From the NCBI GenBank assembly GCA_013361745.1, contig JABFXM010000485.1, positions 1 to 5,252 of the forward strand: 5,252 nt of DNA, read 5' to 3'. Every line of letters starts with the position of its first letter. Position 1 is the stretch's first letter. Below, one piece after another: positions 1 through 5,252 of this stretch. The stretch comes from Gemmatimonadaceae bacterium. Its GTDB lineage: Bacteria; Gemmatimonadota; Gemmatimonadetes; Gemmatimonadales; Gemmatimonadaceae. Both the position numbers and the translations under genes were made by a program. The notes under the pieces are model-generated. The model worked only from the letters and a program-made list of their open reading frames with translations. It was not told where the DNA came from and did not search any database.

Positions 1-539
1 ATCTGGTCCACCGGTTGCGCGCGGGGTGCGACGCGATCGCCGTCGGCATCGGGACGGCGATCGCGGACGATCCGCTGCTCACCGTTCGCGGTCGCGGGAA
101 GCCGCGCATCCCGCCCGTCCGCGTGATCTTCGATCGCGAGGCCCGGCTCCCGCTCGCGTCGCGGCTCGTCCGCACCGCGGTGCAGGCGCCGCTCCTCGTC
201 GTGACGAACGGCTCCGCCCCGGCGCGAGAAGCCGCGCTGCACGAGGCGGGGGCGCGGGTGATCCGCGCCGACGGCACCGCCTCGGCACTCCGAGCGTTGC
301 GCGGGGAGGGAATCACCTCGCTCTTCGCCGAGGGCGGGGCCGGAGTCGCCGGCGCCCTGCTCGACGCGGAGGCGGTGGACCGATTGATTATCTTTCGGGC
401 ACCGATCCTCCTCGGAGGGGGCGCGTTGCCCGCGTTCTCGATGGCGCGGGCCGCGCCGCTCGACGACGCGCCGCGGCTTCGCCTGCTGCGCCACCGCCGG
501 CTCGGCGAGGACGAGATGACCATCTACGCGATGCACTGA
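1..539 (+). CDS. ribD: Riboflavin biosynthesis protein RibD, C-terminal reductase part (5' end cut by window)
   Basis: The frame is open from the left edge to a TGA at 537-539, so this is the 3' part of a longer gene; the first two bases belong to a split codon. The visible part of about 178 residues is the pyrimidine reductase domain of RibD, which reduces the ribosylamino side chain of the GTP-derived intermediate to a ribityl chain using NADPH, in the cytoplasm. Near the left edge the frame reads LVHRLRAGCDAIAVGIGT and then ADDPLLTVR, the hallmark of this reductase family. Further on come FAEGGAGVAGALLDAEAVD and then APILLGGGALPAF, matching the family's late EGG...G..L and P.LLGG region. 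The N-terminal zinc deaminase domain would lie outside the window, so bifunctionality is presumed, not seen. A TTG at 15 is not the start, because family homology continues upstream of it. The downstream ribE start lies two bases beyond the stop. Confidence 0.93.
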   Translation, partial: LVHRLRAGCDAIAVGIGTAIADDPLLTVRGRGKPRIPPVRVIFDREARLPLASRLVRTAVQAPLLVVTNGSAPAREAALHEAGARVIRADGTASALRALRGEGITSLFAEGGAGVAGALLDAEAVDRLIIFRAPILLGGGALPAFSMARAAPLDDAPRLRLLRHRRLGEDEMTIYAMH

Positions 540-541
540 CC

Positions 542-1144
542 GTGTTCACCGGAATCGTCGACGACGTCGGCACGATCGAGCGGGTCGGCACGACCGGCGC
601 CGGGCGCGAGCTGCGCGTGCGCACGCGCTACGCCGACCTCGCCGACGGCGAGAGCATCGCCTGCAATGGCGCGTGCCTGACGGTGCGCGACCACGGCGAC
701 GGGTGGTTCACCGTCGCGGCTGTCGTCACGACGCGCGACCGAACGACGATCGGCGACTGGAAGGCAGGGACGCGGATCAATCTCGAGCGGGCCCTCCGCG
801 CCGGCGACCGGCTCGGCGGCCACATCGTGCAGGGCCACGTCGACTGCGTCGGCGAGGTGACCGCGGTCGCGCGCCGGGACGACGCGCTGCTGATCGACGT
901 CGCGGTCCCCGAGGAGATCGCGCTGCTGATGGTGCCGCACGGCTCGGTGACAGTGGACGGCGTCAGCCTGACCGTCAACGCGCTGCTCGGCAGCGAGGGT
1001 TTTCAGCTCTCGATCATCGAGTACACCGAGCGGCAGACGACGGTCGGCGCACTGCGGGCCGGGAGCCGCGTACACGTCGAGGCCGACGTGATCGCGAAGC
1101 ACGTGCAGCGACTGGTCGCCGCGCAGCGCGCGGCGCTCACATAG
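542..1144 (+). CDS. ribE: Riboflavin synthase, alpha chain
   Basis: This enzyme dismutates two molecules of 6,7-dimethyl-8-ribityllumazine to riboflavin plus the pyrimidine precursor, the last step of the pathway. The 200-residue length is typical of the family. The GTG at 542 is chosen because it gives the canonical N terminus MFTGIV; the frame is open further upstream, but that stretch overlaps ribD. No clear Shine-Dalgarno precedes it, so translation is probably coupled to ribD, whose stop is two bases away. Two lumazine-binding repeats are visible. The first has ESIACNGACLTV at residues 37-48, including the family Cys (C45), and GGHIVQGHVD at 92-101. The second has SVTVDGVSLTV at 135-145 and an ADVIAKHVQRL-type C terminus. 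Two deviations are visible: His133 replaces the Lys usually preceding the Gly of the KGS.T.DG motif, and the first repeat reads VVTTRDRTTIG where an ETL..T.LG pattern is common. Identity is secure; full activity is inferred. Confidence 0.96.
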   Translation: MFTGIVDDVGTIERVGTTGAGRELRVRTRYADLADGESIACNGACLTVRDHGDGWFTVAAVVTTRDRTTIGDWKAGTRINLERALRAGDRLGGHIVQGHVDCVGEVTAVARRDDALLIDVAVPEEIALLMVPHGSVTVDGVSLTVNALLGSEGFQLSIIEYTERQTTVGALRAGSRVHVEADVIAKHVQRLVAAQRAALT

Positions 1145-1147
1145 AGG
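1144..1147 (+). promoter_or_regulatory. Ribosome binding site of ribBA
   Basis: GAGG overlaps the last base of the ribE stop codon and lies eight bases before the ATG at 1156. It supports that start, as does the family match that begins directly after it. Confidence 0.55.
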
Positions 1148-1155
1148 CGGGACAC

Positions 1156-2361
1156 ATGGAATTCGGAACGGTGGAGCAGGCGATCGCCGACATCGCGGCC
1201 GGGAAGATGATCATCGTCGCCGACGACGAGGATCGCGAGAACGAGGGAGACCTCATCTGCGCGGCGTCGAGCGTGACGCCGGAGCTCGTGAACTTCATGA
1301 TCCGGCGCGCCGGCGGGATGATCTGCCTCGCGCTCACGGGTGAGCGCGTCGGCCAGCTCGGGCTCGCGCCGCAGGGGGACGAGAACACCGAAGCGATGCG
1401 GACCGCGTTCACGGTGAGCATCGACGCGGCGCCGAAGTACGGGGTGACGACGGGGATCAGCGCGCACGATCGCGCGAAGACGATCCAGGTGGCCGTCGAC
1501 CCGCACTCGACGCGCGCCGACCTCCGGCGCCCCGGACATGTCCATCCCCTTCGCGCGCGCGACGGCGGCGTCCTCCAGCGCGTCGGCCACACCGAGGCCG
1601 CGGTCGACCTCGCGCGGCTGGCGGGTCTCTATCCGGCCGGCGTGATCTGCGAGATCCTCAACGAGGACGGAACGACCGCGAAGCGCCCGCAGCTCGAGAA
1701 GTTCGCGGAGGAGCACGGGCTGACGTTCATCACCGTCGCGCAGCTCGTCGCCTACCGGCTGCAGAACGAGCGGCTGGTCCATCGCGTTGCCGAGGCGCGC
1801 CTGCCGACGGTGCACGGCGAGTGGCGCATCGTCGGCTATCGGAACGACGTCGACGCGCACGAGCACGTCGCGCTGGTCAAGGGTGACGTGAAGGGCGGGG
1901 AGGATGTGCTGGTCCGCGTTCACTCGAAGTGCCTGACGGGAGACGTCTTCCACTCGCAGCGCTGCGACTGCGGCTGGCAGCTCGACACCGCGATGTCGAT
2001 GATCGACCGGGAGGGACGCGGGGTGATCGTCTACCTCGACCAGGAGGGGCGGGGAATCGGCCTGCTCAACAAGCTGAAGGCGTACGAGCTCCAGGACAGA
2101 GGCGCCGACACCGTCGAGGCGAACGAGCAGCTCGGGTTCAAGCCGGACCTCCGCAACTACGGCATCGGCGCGCAGATCATCCTCGATCTCGGCGCGAAGT
2201 CGATCCGGCCGATCACCAACAACCCGAAGAAGCTGGTCGGGCTGGAGGGATACGGGTTGAAGGTCGGGGAGCGCGTGCCGATCGTGCAGCCCGCGCACGA
2301 CGAGAACTCGGGCTACCTCAACACGAAGCGCGACAAGCTCGGACACCTGCTCGCGTCGTAG
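1156..2361 (+). CDS. ribBA: Bifunctional 3,4-dihydroxy-2-butanone-4-phosphate synthase / GTP cyclohydrolase II
   Basis: The protein of 401 residues supplies both riboflavin precursors. The N-terminal half (about 1-200) converts ribulose 5-phosphate to dihydroxybutanone phosphate and formate. The C-terminal half (about 207-401) opens GTP to the diaminopyrimidine and formate. In the first domain DDEDRENEGDL (23-33) is the acidic Mg/substrate loop; GVTTGISAHDRA, RPGHV (125-129) and GHTEAAVDLA (from 144, His145) follow. In the second, Cys259, Cys270 and Cys272 in the C-x10-C-x-C pattern SKCLTGDVFHSQRCDCGWQL are the zinc ligands. DQEGRGIG (295-302), a YGIGAQI segment, TNNPKK and GYGLKV complete the family signature. 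Length and domain order match standard RibBA proteins. The ATG at 1156 lies 11 bases after ribE and has a GAGG upstream. Residue 130 is His where the RPGHVFPL motif normally has Phe. All other residues I recognise as catalytic or metal-binding are present, so both activities are expected. Confidence 0.97.
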   Translation: MEFGTVEQAIADIAAGKMIIVADDEDRENEGDLICAASSVTPELVNFMIRRAGGMICLALTGERVGQLGLAPQGDENTEAMRTAFTVSIDAAPKYGVTTGISAHDRAKTIQVAVDPHSTRADLRRPGHVHPLRARDGGVLQRVGHTEAAVDLARLAGLYPAGVICEILNEDGTTAKRPQLEKFAEEHGLTFITVAQLVAYRLQNERLVHRVAEARLPTVHGEWRIVGYRNDVDAHEHVALVKGDVKGGEDVLVRVHSKCLTGDVFHSQRCDCGWQLDTAMSMIDREGRGVIVYLDQEGRGIGLLNKLKAYELQDRGADTVEANEQLGFKPDLRNYGIGAQIILDLGAKSIRPITNNPKKLVGLEGYGLKVGERVPIVQPAHDENSGYLNTKRDKLGHLLAS

Positions 2362-2368
2362 CCACACC

Positions 2369-2393
2369 GGCAACCGCGCCGGGCAACGCGCCG
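2369..2393 (+). repeat. Short tandem direct repeat in the ribBA-ribH gap
   Basis: Two adjacent copies are seen: GGCAACCGCGCCG at 2369-2381 and GGCAACGCGCCG at 2382-2393, differing by one inserted C. They sit directly before the AT-rich TATTTT. This may be a slippage product or a protein-binding site. The only hairpin I can draw here is a weak four-base CGCG stem, which does not make a convincing terminator. Confidence 0.6.
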
Positions 2394-2394
2394 C

Positions 2395-2400
2395 TATTTT
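2395..2400 (+). promoter_or_regulatory. Possible -10 element of an internal promoter before ribH
   Basis: TATTTT, followed by ACAT, is the most AT-rich hexamer in a very GC-rich window. It lies in the only intergenic gap longer than 17 bases, about 47 bases before the ribH ATG at 2447. That is a reasonable place for a second promoter driving ribH, nusB and downstream genes. I see no convincing -35 element 16-18 bases upstream, where the sequence is GC-rich repeat, so the call is weak. No FMN riboswitch consensus is visible in this gap. Confidence 0.25.
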
Positions 2401-2446
2401 ACATCCGATCGACGTGCGTCGACTTCCGGTACTCTCAGAGAACAGC

Positions 2447-2932
2447 ATGGCCGAATTCACCGGAGAGCCTTCGGGCGCCGGACGCCGCTTCGCCGTCGTG
2501 GCGAGCCGCTTCAACGAAACGATCACCCAGAAGCTCGTCGAGGGCGCGGTGGACGCGCTGACGCGACACGGCGCGAGCTTCGACGACGTCGATCTGGTGT
2601 GGGTGCCGGGTGCGTGGGAGCTTCCCGCGGCCGTCCGGCGCCTGCTCGCGAGCGACCGTTATGACGCGATCGTCGCCGTCGGCGCGGTGATCCGCGGCGA
2701 CACCCCGCACTTCGACTACGTCGCGGGCGAAGCGTCGCGCGGGCTCGCCGACGCGAGCACCGAGTTCGACAAGCCGATCGGCTTCGGGCTCCTGACCTGC
2801 GACACGATGGAGCAGGCCGAGGCGCGTGCGGGTGGCGCGCACGGCAACAAGGGCTGGGACGCGGCGCTCGCCGCACTCGAGATGGCCGACCTCTTCGATC
2901 GCCTCGACGTCGACGTCGGAGACGACGAATGA
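2447..2932 (+). CDS. ribH: 6,7-dimethyl-8-ribityllumazine synthase (lumazine synthase)
   Basis: RibH condenses the ribityl-aminopyrimidine from the RibD branch with dihydroxybutanone phosphate from RibBA to give lumazine, the substrate of RibE. Family members assemble into pentamers or 60-subunit shells. The 161-residue protein has FAVVASRFNETIT (15-27) with the Phe22-Asn23 pair of the substrate pocket, VPGAWELP (53-60), and GAVIRGDTPHFDYV (79-92) with the catalytic His88. FGLLTCDTMEQAEARAG follows, whose Arg is the usual phosphate-binding residue, and then GNKG. The C terminus is a short acidic tail, DVDVGDDE. The ATG at 2447 is preferred over an in-frame GTG at 2414. It gives the usual family length and a weak AGAGAA lies just upstream, whereas the GTG has no ribosome binding site and would add 11 unconserved residues. 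The stop overlaps the nusB start as ATGA. No key residue is missing. Confidence 0.96.
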   Translation: MAEFTGEPSGAGRRFAVVASRFNETITQKLVEGAVDALTRHGASFDDVDLVWVPGAWELPAAVRRLLASDRYDAIVAVGAVIRGDTPHFDYVAGEASRGLADASTEFDKPIGFGLLTCDTMEQAEARAGGAHGNKGWDAALAALEMADLFDRLDVDVGDDE

Positions 2933-3339
2933 GGATCGAGTCCCGCGCGCGCTCGCGCGTGCTGCAGGCGCTGTACGCCTGGGACATGCGCGGCGAGCAG
3001 CCCCTCGACCGCGTCGCGACGACGATCTGGGACGACCTCGCCGTGCCTCCCGAGGAACGCTCGCTCGCCGGAAAGATCGTCCGCGTCGTGATCGCGCAGG
3101 GCGCGAAGCTCGACCGCGAGCTCGAGACAGTGACGACGAACTGGCGGCTCGAGCGGATCGGCGCGATCGAGCGCTCGGTGCTGCGCCTCGCCGCCGCCGA
3201 GCTCGCGGCGGGCGAGACGCCGACCAAGGTCGTGATCCAGGAGGCGGTGCGGCTCGCCGAGCGCTACGGCTCTCCGCAGAGCGCGCGCTTCGTGAACGGC
3301 GTCGTCGACGCGCTCGCCCGGCGGATGGGGCGGCTGTAG
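2929..3339 (+). CDS. nusB: Transcription antitermination factor NusB
   Basis: NusB binds boxA RNA together with S10 (NusE) and helps RNA polymerase read through rRNA operons. The 136-residue, all-helical type protein shows RSRVLQALYAWDM (8-20), the standard N-terminal helix signature. In the middle it has NWRLERIGAIERSVLRLAAAEL, matching the family pattern of an NW..RI...D..ILR.A..E type. The C terminus carries VIQEAVRLAERYG followed by SARFVNGVVDALAR (118-131), which is strongly conserved. Length is normal. The ATG at 2929 overlaps the ribH stop by four bases, and GGAG at 2918-2921 inside ribH gives a good seven-base spacing. The ribH-nusB pair is widespread, so this is conventional context. 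The gene ends in TAG, whose last base is the first base of the next start codon. Confidence 0.95.
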   Translation: MRIESRARSRVLQALYAWDMRGEQPLDRVATTIWDDLAVPPEERSLAGKIVRVVIAQGAKLDRELETVTTNWRLERIGAIERSVLRLAAAELAAGETPTKVVIQEAVRLAERYGSPQSARFVNGVVDALARRMGRL

Positions 3340-4439
3340 TGAAGCTGCTCCTCGTCAACTGGCAGGATCGCGAGAATCCCCAGGCCGGGGGCGCCGAGCA
3401 GCATCTCCACGAGATCTACGGGCGGCTGGCCGCTCGGGGACACGAGATCACGCTGCTCTGTTCCGGGTGGCGCGGAGCGCCGTCCCGCGCGACGGTCGAC
3501 GGGATCGACGTCCACCGCGTCGGCACGCGCTACACCTTTCAATTCCTCGCACATCGCTACTATGTGCGACACTTCGCCGGTGCCGGCCACGACGTGCTCG
3601 TCGAGGACGTCAACAAGATTCCGCTCTACACGCCGCTCTGGGGCGCGCGGCGGACGCTGACGGTCGTTCCCCACCTGATGGGGACGACGGTCTTCCACGA
3701 GGCTCCGGCGCCGATGGCGGCGCTGGTGTGGCTCGCCGAGCGGCCCTTCCCCTTCGTCTACCGCGGGCGCCCCTTCGATGTGATCAGCGAGAGCACGCGC
3801 GACGATCTCGCGGCGCGCGGCATCGCGGCGCGCGACATCCGCGTCATCTACTGCGGGATCGACTGGCGCTTCTACACCCCGGCGCCGGAGGTGCGCGCCG
3901 AGCGCCCCCTCTTCGCGTACCTTGGTCGGCTCAAGCGCTATAAGGGGGTGGACATCGTCATTCGCGCCTTCGCCGCGCTCGGCCGTAGCGACGCGACGCT
4001 GGAGATCGCGGGGAGCGGGGACTATCGCCCGGAGCTGGAGGCGCTCGCCCGATCGCTTGACCTCGGCGATCGCGTGCGGTTTCTTGGGTTCGTGAGCGAG
4101 GCCGAGAAGCTGGCCCTCCTGCGTCGGGCCTGGGCGCTCGCCTTCGCGTCGCCCAAGGAAGGATGGGGAATCACCAACCTCGAGGCCGCGGCATGTGCGA
4201 CGCCCGTCGTGGCATCCGACTCGCCGGGATTGCGGGAGTCGGTACGCGACGGCGAGACCGGCCTGCTCGTGGCGCACGGCGACGTGGCCGCGATGGCCCG
4301 AGCGATGGGACGCATCGCGGGCGACCGTTCGCTCGTGGACACCTTCGGCGCCGCGGGCCGTCGCTTTGCGGAGACTTTCACCTGGGATCGCGCGGCGGAC
4401 CAGACCGCGGCGCATCTCGAGGAGATAATCGCGCCGTAG
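3339..4439 (+). CDS. Glycosyltransferase, GT4-type (GT-B fold)
   Basis: The 366-residue protein looks like a retaining GT-B glycosyltransferase that moves a sugar from an activated nucleotide donor; donor and acceptor cannot be read from the sequence. The N-terminal domain opens with a beta strand MKLLLVNW and an NPQAGGAEQHLHEI loop (13-26), the usual Gly-rich acceptor-side motif. The C-terminal domain has GRLKRYKG with the R-x4-K pair Arg197/Lys202 that contacts donor phosphates. It also has LEIAGSG, VRFLGFVSE, and the E-x7-E motif Glu274/Glu282 within KEGWGITNLEAAA, followed by TPVVASDSPGLRESV and GETGLLV. There is no signal peptide or clear membrane span, so it should act in the cytoplasm or at the inner membrane face. 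GTG 3339 is chosen because it starts the first beta strand exactly and shares one base with the nusB stop; a G-rich stretch at 3327-3330 may serve as the ribosome binding site. The frame is open further upstream, but that is nusB in another frame. Confidence 0.9.
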   Translation: MKLLLVNWQDRENPQAGGAEQHLHEIYGRLAARGHEITLLCSGWRGAPSRATVDGIDVHRVGTRYTFQFLAHRYYVRHFAGAGHDVLVEDVNKIPLYTPLWGARRTLTVVPHLMGTTVFHEAPAPMAALVWLAERPFPFVYRGRPFDVISESTRDDLAARGIAARDIRVIYCGIDWRFYTPAPEVRAERPLFAYLGRLKRYKGVDIVIRAFAALGRSDATLEIAGSGDYRPELEALARSLDLGDRVRFLGFVSEAEKLALLRRAWALAFASPKEGWGITNLEAAACATPVVASDSPGLRESVRDGETGLLVAHGDVAAMARAMGRIAGDRSLVDTFGAAGRRFAETFTWDRAADQTAAHLEEIIAP

Positions 4440-4443
4440 CAGC

Positions 4444-4450
4444 AAGGAGG
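4444..4450 (+). promoter_or_regulatory. Strong Shine-Dalgarno sequence of hpf
   Basis: AAGGAGG is a full match to the anti-Shine-Dalgarno core and sits six bases before the ATG at 4457. It fixes that start and is clearly better than any other ribosome binding site in the window, suggesting that hpf is translated independently and at a higher rate than its neighbours. Confidence 0.85.
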
Positions 4451-4456
4451 AGTCGT

Positions 4457-4789
4457 ATGGAGATCCTGTTCCAGTCCCACAACGCGGCGATCACGGATCG
4501 CATGAGAGAGCGTGGCGAGCGGCTCGTGCGTCGGCTCGCCACGCGCATGGAGCGCGTCGTCGACGCGACGCTGCGCTTCGAGGGCGACGGGAAGCAGCGA
4601 CGCGTGGAGCTGGTCTTCCACGTCGCCGGCGGGAAGCGGCTCGTCGCCGAGGGGACTGGACGCTACTACGGACCTGCCCTCGCCCAGGCCGGATCCCGGC
4701 TGAAGGCGCAGCTCGATCACGCGCGCCGTACCCGACGCGAGCGGGTGCGCGACGCGGTCCGCCCGCAGCCGCTCGCCCGCGCATCGTGA
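4457..4789 (+). CDS. hpf: Ribosome hibernation-promoting factor, short type (HPF/RaiA, sigma-54 modulation family)
   Basis: Proteins of this family bind in the 30S decoding channel of idle ribosomes and block tRNA and mRNA binding during stationary phase or starvation. The 110-residue protein has the single beta-alpha-beta-beta-beta-alpha domain. MEILFQSHNAAITDRMRER (1-19) gives strand 1 and the start of helix 1, where the family has an ITD.LR pattern. DATLRFEGDGKQRRVELVFH (36-55) is the central hairpin, GGKRLVAEG (58-66) the next strand, and the second helix starts near Tyr70 and contains LKAQLDHARR. The Arg-rich tail (about 90-110) fits rRNA contact but is not conserved in detail. It lacks the C-terminal dimerisation domain of long HPF, so 100S dimer formation by this protein alone would not be expected. 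The start is fixed by AAGGAGG upstream. It lies 17 bases after the glycosyltransferase and overlaps hprK by four bases. Assignment between hpf and raiA subtypes is less certain than the family. Confidence 0.88.
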   Translation: MEILFQSHNAAITDRMRERGERLVRRLATRMERVVDATLRFEGDGKQRRVELVFHVAGGKRLVAEGTGRYYGPALAQAGSRLKAQLDHARRTRRERVRDAVRPQPLARAS

Positions 4790-5252
4790 CGGCCCCGGTC
4801 ACCGTCGGCCGTCTCTTCGACTCGCTTCGCGAGCGGCTCAGCCTCGAGCTGGTCGGCTCCGACGCCGGCCTCGCCCGCGAGATCGTCAGCCCGGAGGCCT
4901 CCAGCCCCGGGCTGGTCCTTGCCGGATACACGGAGCGCTTCGTCCCCAACCGCGTGCAGGTGCTCGGCGAGACCGAGATCAGCTTTCTCGCGTCACGCCC
5001 TGCGGAAGAGCGCCAGCGGGTGATCGACGCGTTCTTCGCCTTCAAAGTGCCCGCGGTGTTCGTGACGAAGGCGCAGGAGCTGCCGGCGGGACTGCTCGCC
5101 GCCGCCGACCGCGCGCAGGTCGCGATCCTCCGCTCGCCGCTCAAGACCAACGAGTTCTACCGGCGCATCAAGCCCTGGCTCGAGGATCAGTTCGCGCCGC
5201 AGACGACGCTGCACGGCTCGCTCGCCGACGTCTTCGGTGTCGGGCTGCTCTT
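4786..5252 (+). CDS. hprK: HPr kinase/phosphorylase, N-terminal part (3' end cut by window)
   Basis: HprK phosphorylates a regulatory serine of the PTS phosphocarrier HPr and also removes that phosphate, tuning carbon regulation. The frame starts at GTG 4786 (sharing GTGA with the hpf stop) and runs open to the right edge, giving 155 complete residues. The N-terminal domain shows RLSLELVGSDAGLAREI (17-33), then SPGLVLAGYTE (40-50), RVQVLGETEISFL (56-68), an FKVPAVFVTK segment, ILRSPLKTNEF, and near the end TTLHGSLADVFGVGLL (140-155). This is the recognisable lead-in to the kinase domain; the Walker A loop (family pattern G.SG.GKSE) should follow within a few residues but is outside the window, so catalytic competence cannot be checked. 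No separate ribosome binding site is evident, consistent with coupling to hpf. The next genes, possibly rapZ or PTS components, are not visible. Confidence 0.92.
   Translation, partial: MTAPVTVGRLFDSLRERLSLELVGSDAGLAREIVSPEASSPGLVLAGYTERFVPNRVQVLGETEISFLASRPAEERQRVIDAFFAFKVPAVFVTKAQELPAGLLAAADRAQVAILRSPLKTNEFYRRIKPWLEDQFAPQTTLHGSLADVFGVGLL

Noticed and set aside
26..541. Upstream extension of the ribE frame
   Set aside because: It overlaps the conserved ribD frame and translates to Arg-rich, low-complexity sequence; MFTGIV at 542 is the canonical riboflavin synthase start.
673..1155. Upstream extension of the ribBA frame
   Set aside because: It overlaps ribE in another frame and is Arg/Asp-rich without conservation; the family match begins at the ATG at 1156.
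2375..2400. Rho-independent terminator after ribBA
   Set aside because: Only a four-base CGCG stem can be drawn and the T-run is four bases long; this is too weak to call.
2414..2446. Alternative GTG start for ribH
   Set aside because: It would add 11 residues without family support, has no ribosome binding site, and lies within a small inverted repeat.
1003..2526. A 507-codon open frame on the minus strand
   Set aside because: It lies antisense to ribBA, whose motifs are intact across its length. Its translation is rich in Arg, Asp, Val and Leu with no recognisable motif, as expected for the mirror of a codon-biased high-GC gene.
2826..3338. Upstream extension of the glycosyltransferase frame
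   Set aside because: It runs through nusB in another frame and gives an Arg/Ala-rich translation; the first beta strand of the enzyme begins exactly at the GTG at 3339.
3264..4445. A 393-codon open frame on the minus strand
   Set aside because: It is the antisense shadow of the glycosyltransferase and shows no family signature of its own.
4491..5150. A 219-codon open frame on the minus strand opposite hpf and hprK
   Set aside because: It is Ser/Arg/Ala-rich with no motif, and spans two genes on the other strand that have clear family matches.

Overview
The window is a dense, one-directional stretch of a high-GC bacterial chromosome (roughly 70% G+C by eye, with strong G/C preference at third codon positions). 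It carries eight consecutive + strand genes. Six of the seven junctions are overlaps or gaps of at most 17 bases. The only larger gap is 85 bases, between ribBA and ribH. Both end genes are cut by the window edges. I found no RNA gene, mobile element, CRISPR array or phage feature.

The left two thirds (1-2932) form a complete-looking riboflavin operon: the reductase part of RibD, riboflavin synthase (RibE), bifunctional RibBA and lumazine synthase (RibH). RibBA makes both branch precursors from GTP and ribulose 5-phosphate. RibD processes the GTP-derived branch, RibH condenses the two branches to lumazine, and RibE dismutates lumazine to riboflavin. The same transcription unit appears to continue into nusB (2929-3339), which overlaps ribH by four bases. 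The ribH-nusB pairing is common in bacteria.

The right third is more lineage-specific. A GT4-type glycosyltransferase (3339-4439) starts inside the nusB stop codon. It is followed by a short hibernation-promoting factor gene (4457-4789), which has the strongest Shine-Dalgarno sequence in the window. The last gene is hprK, HPr kinase/phosphorylase (4786 to the right edge). It overlaps hpf by four bases and is cut just before the point where its Walker A loop should appear.

HprK, short HPF, a fused RibBA, very high GC and this gene order suggest a Gram-negative, non-proteobacterial lineage such as Gemmatimonadota or a relative. That assignment is an inference from remembered gene neighbourhoods and has not been tested by a search.

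I see no evidence for a wholly new system. The points most worth a second look are: a His where riboflavin synthases usually have a conserved active-site Lys; a His in the otherwise canonical RPGHVFPL motif of RibBA; the glycosyltransferase embedded in an operon for cofactor synthesis and gene expression; the hpf-hprK coupling; and an AT-rich hexamer next to a small tandem repeat in the only real intergenic gap.
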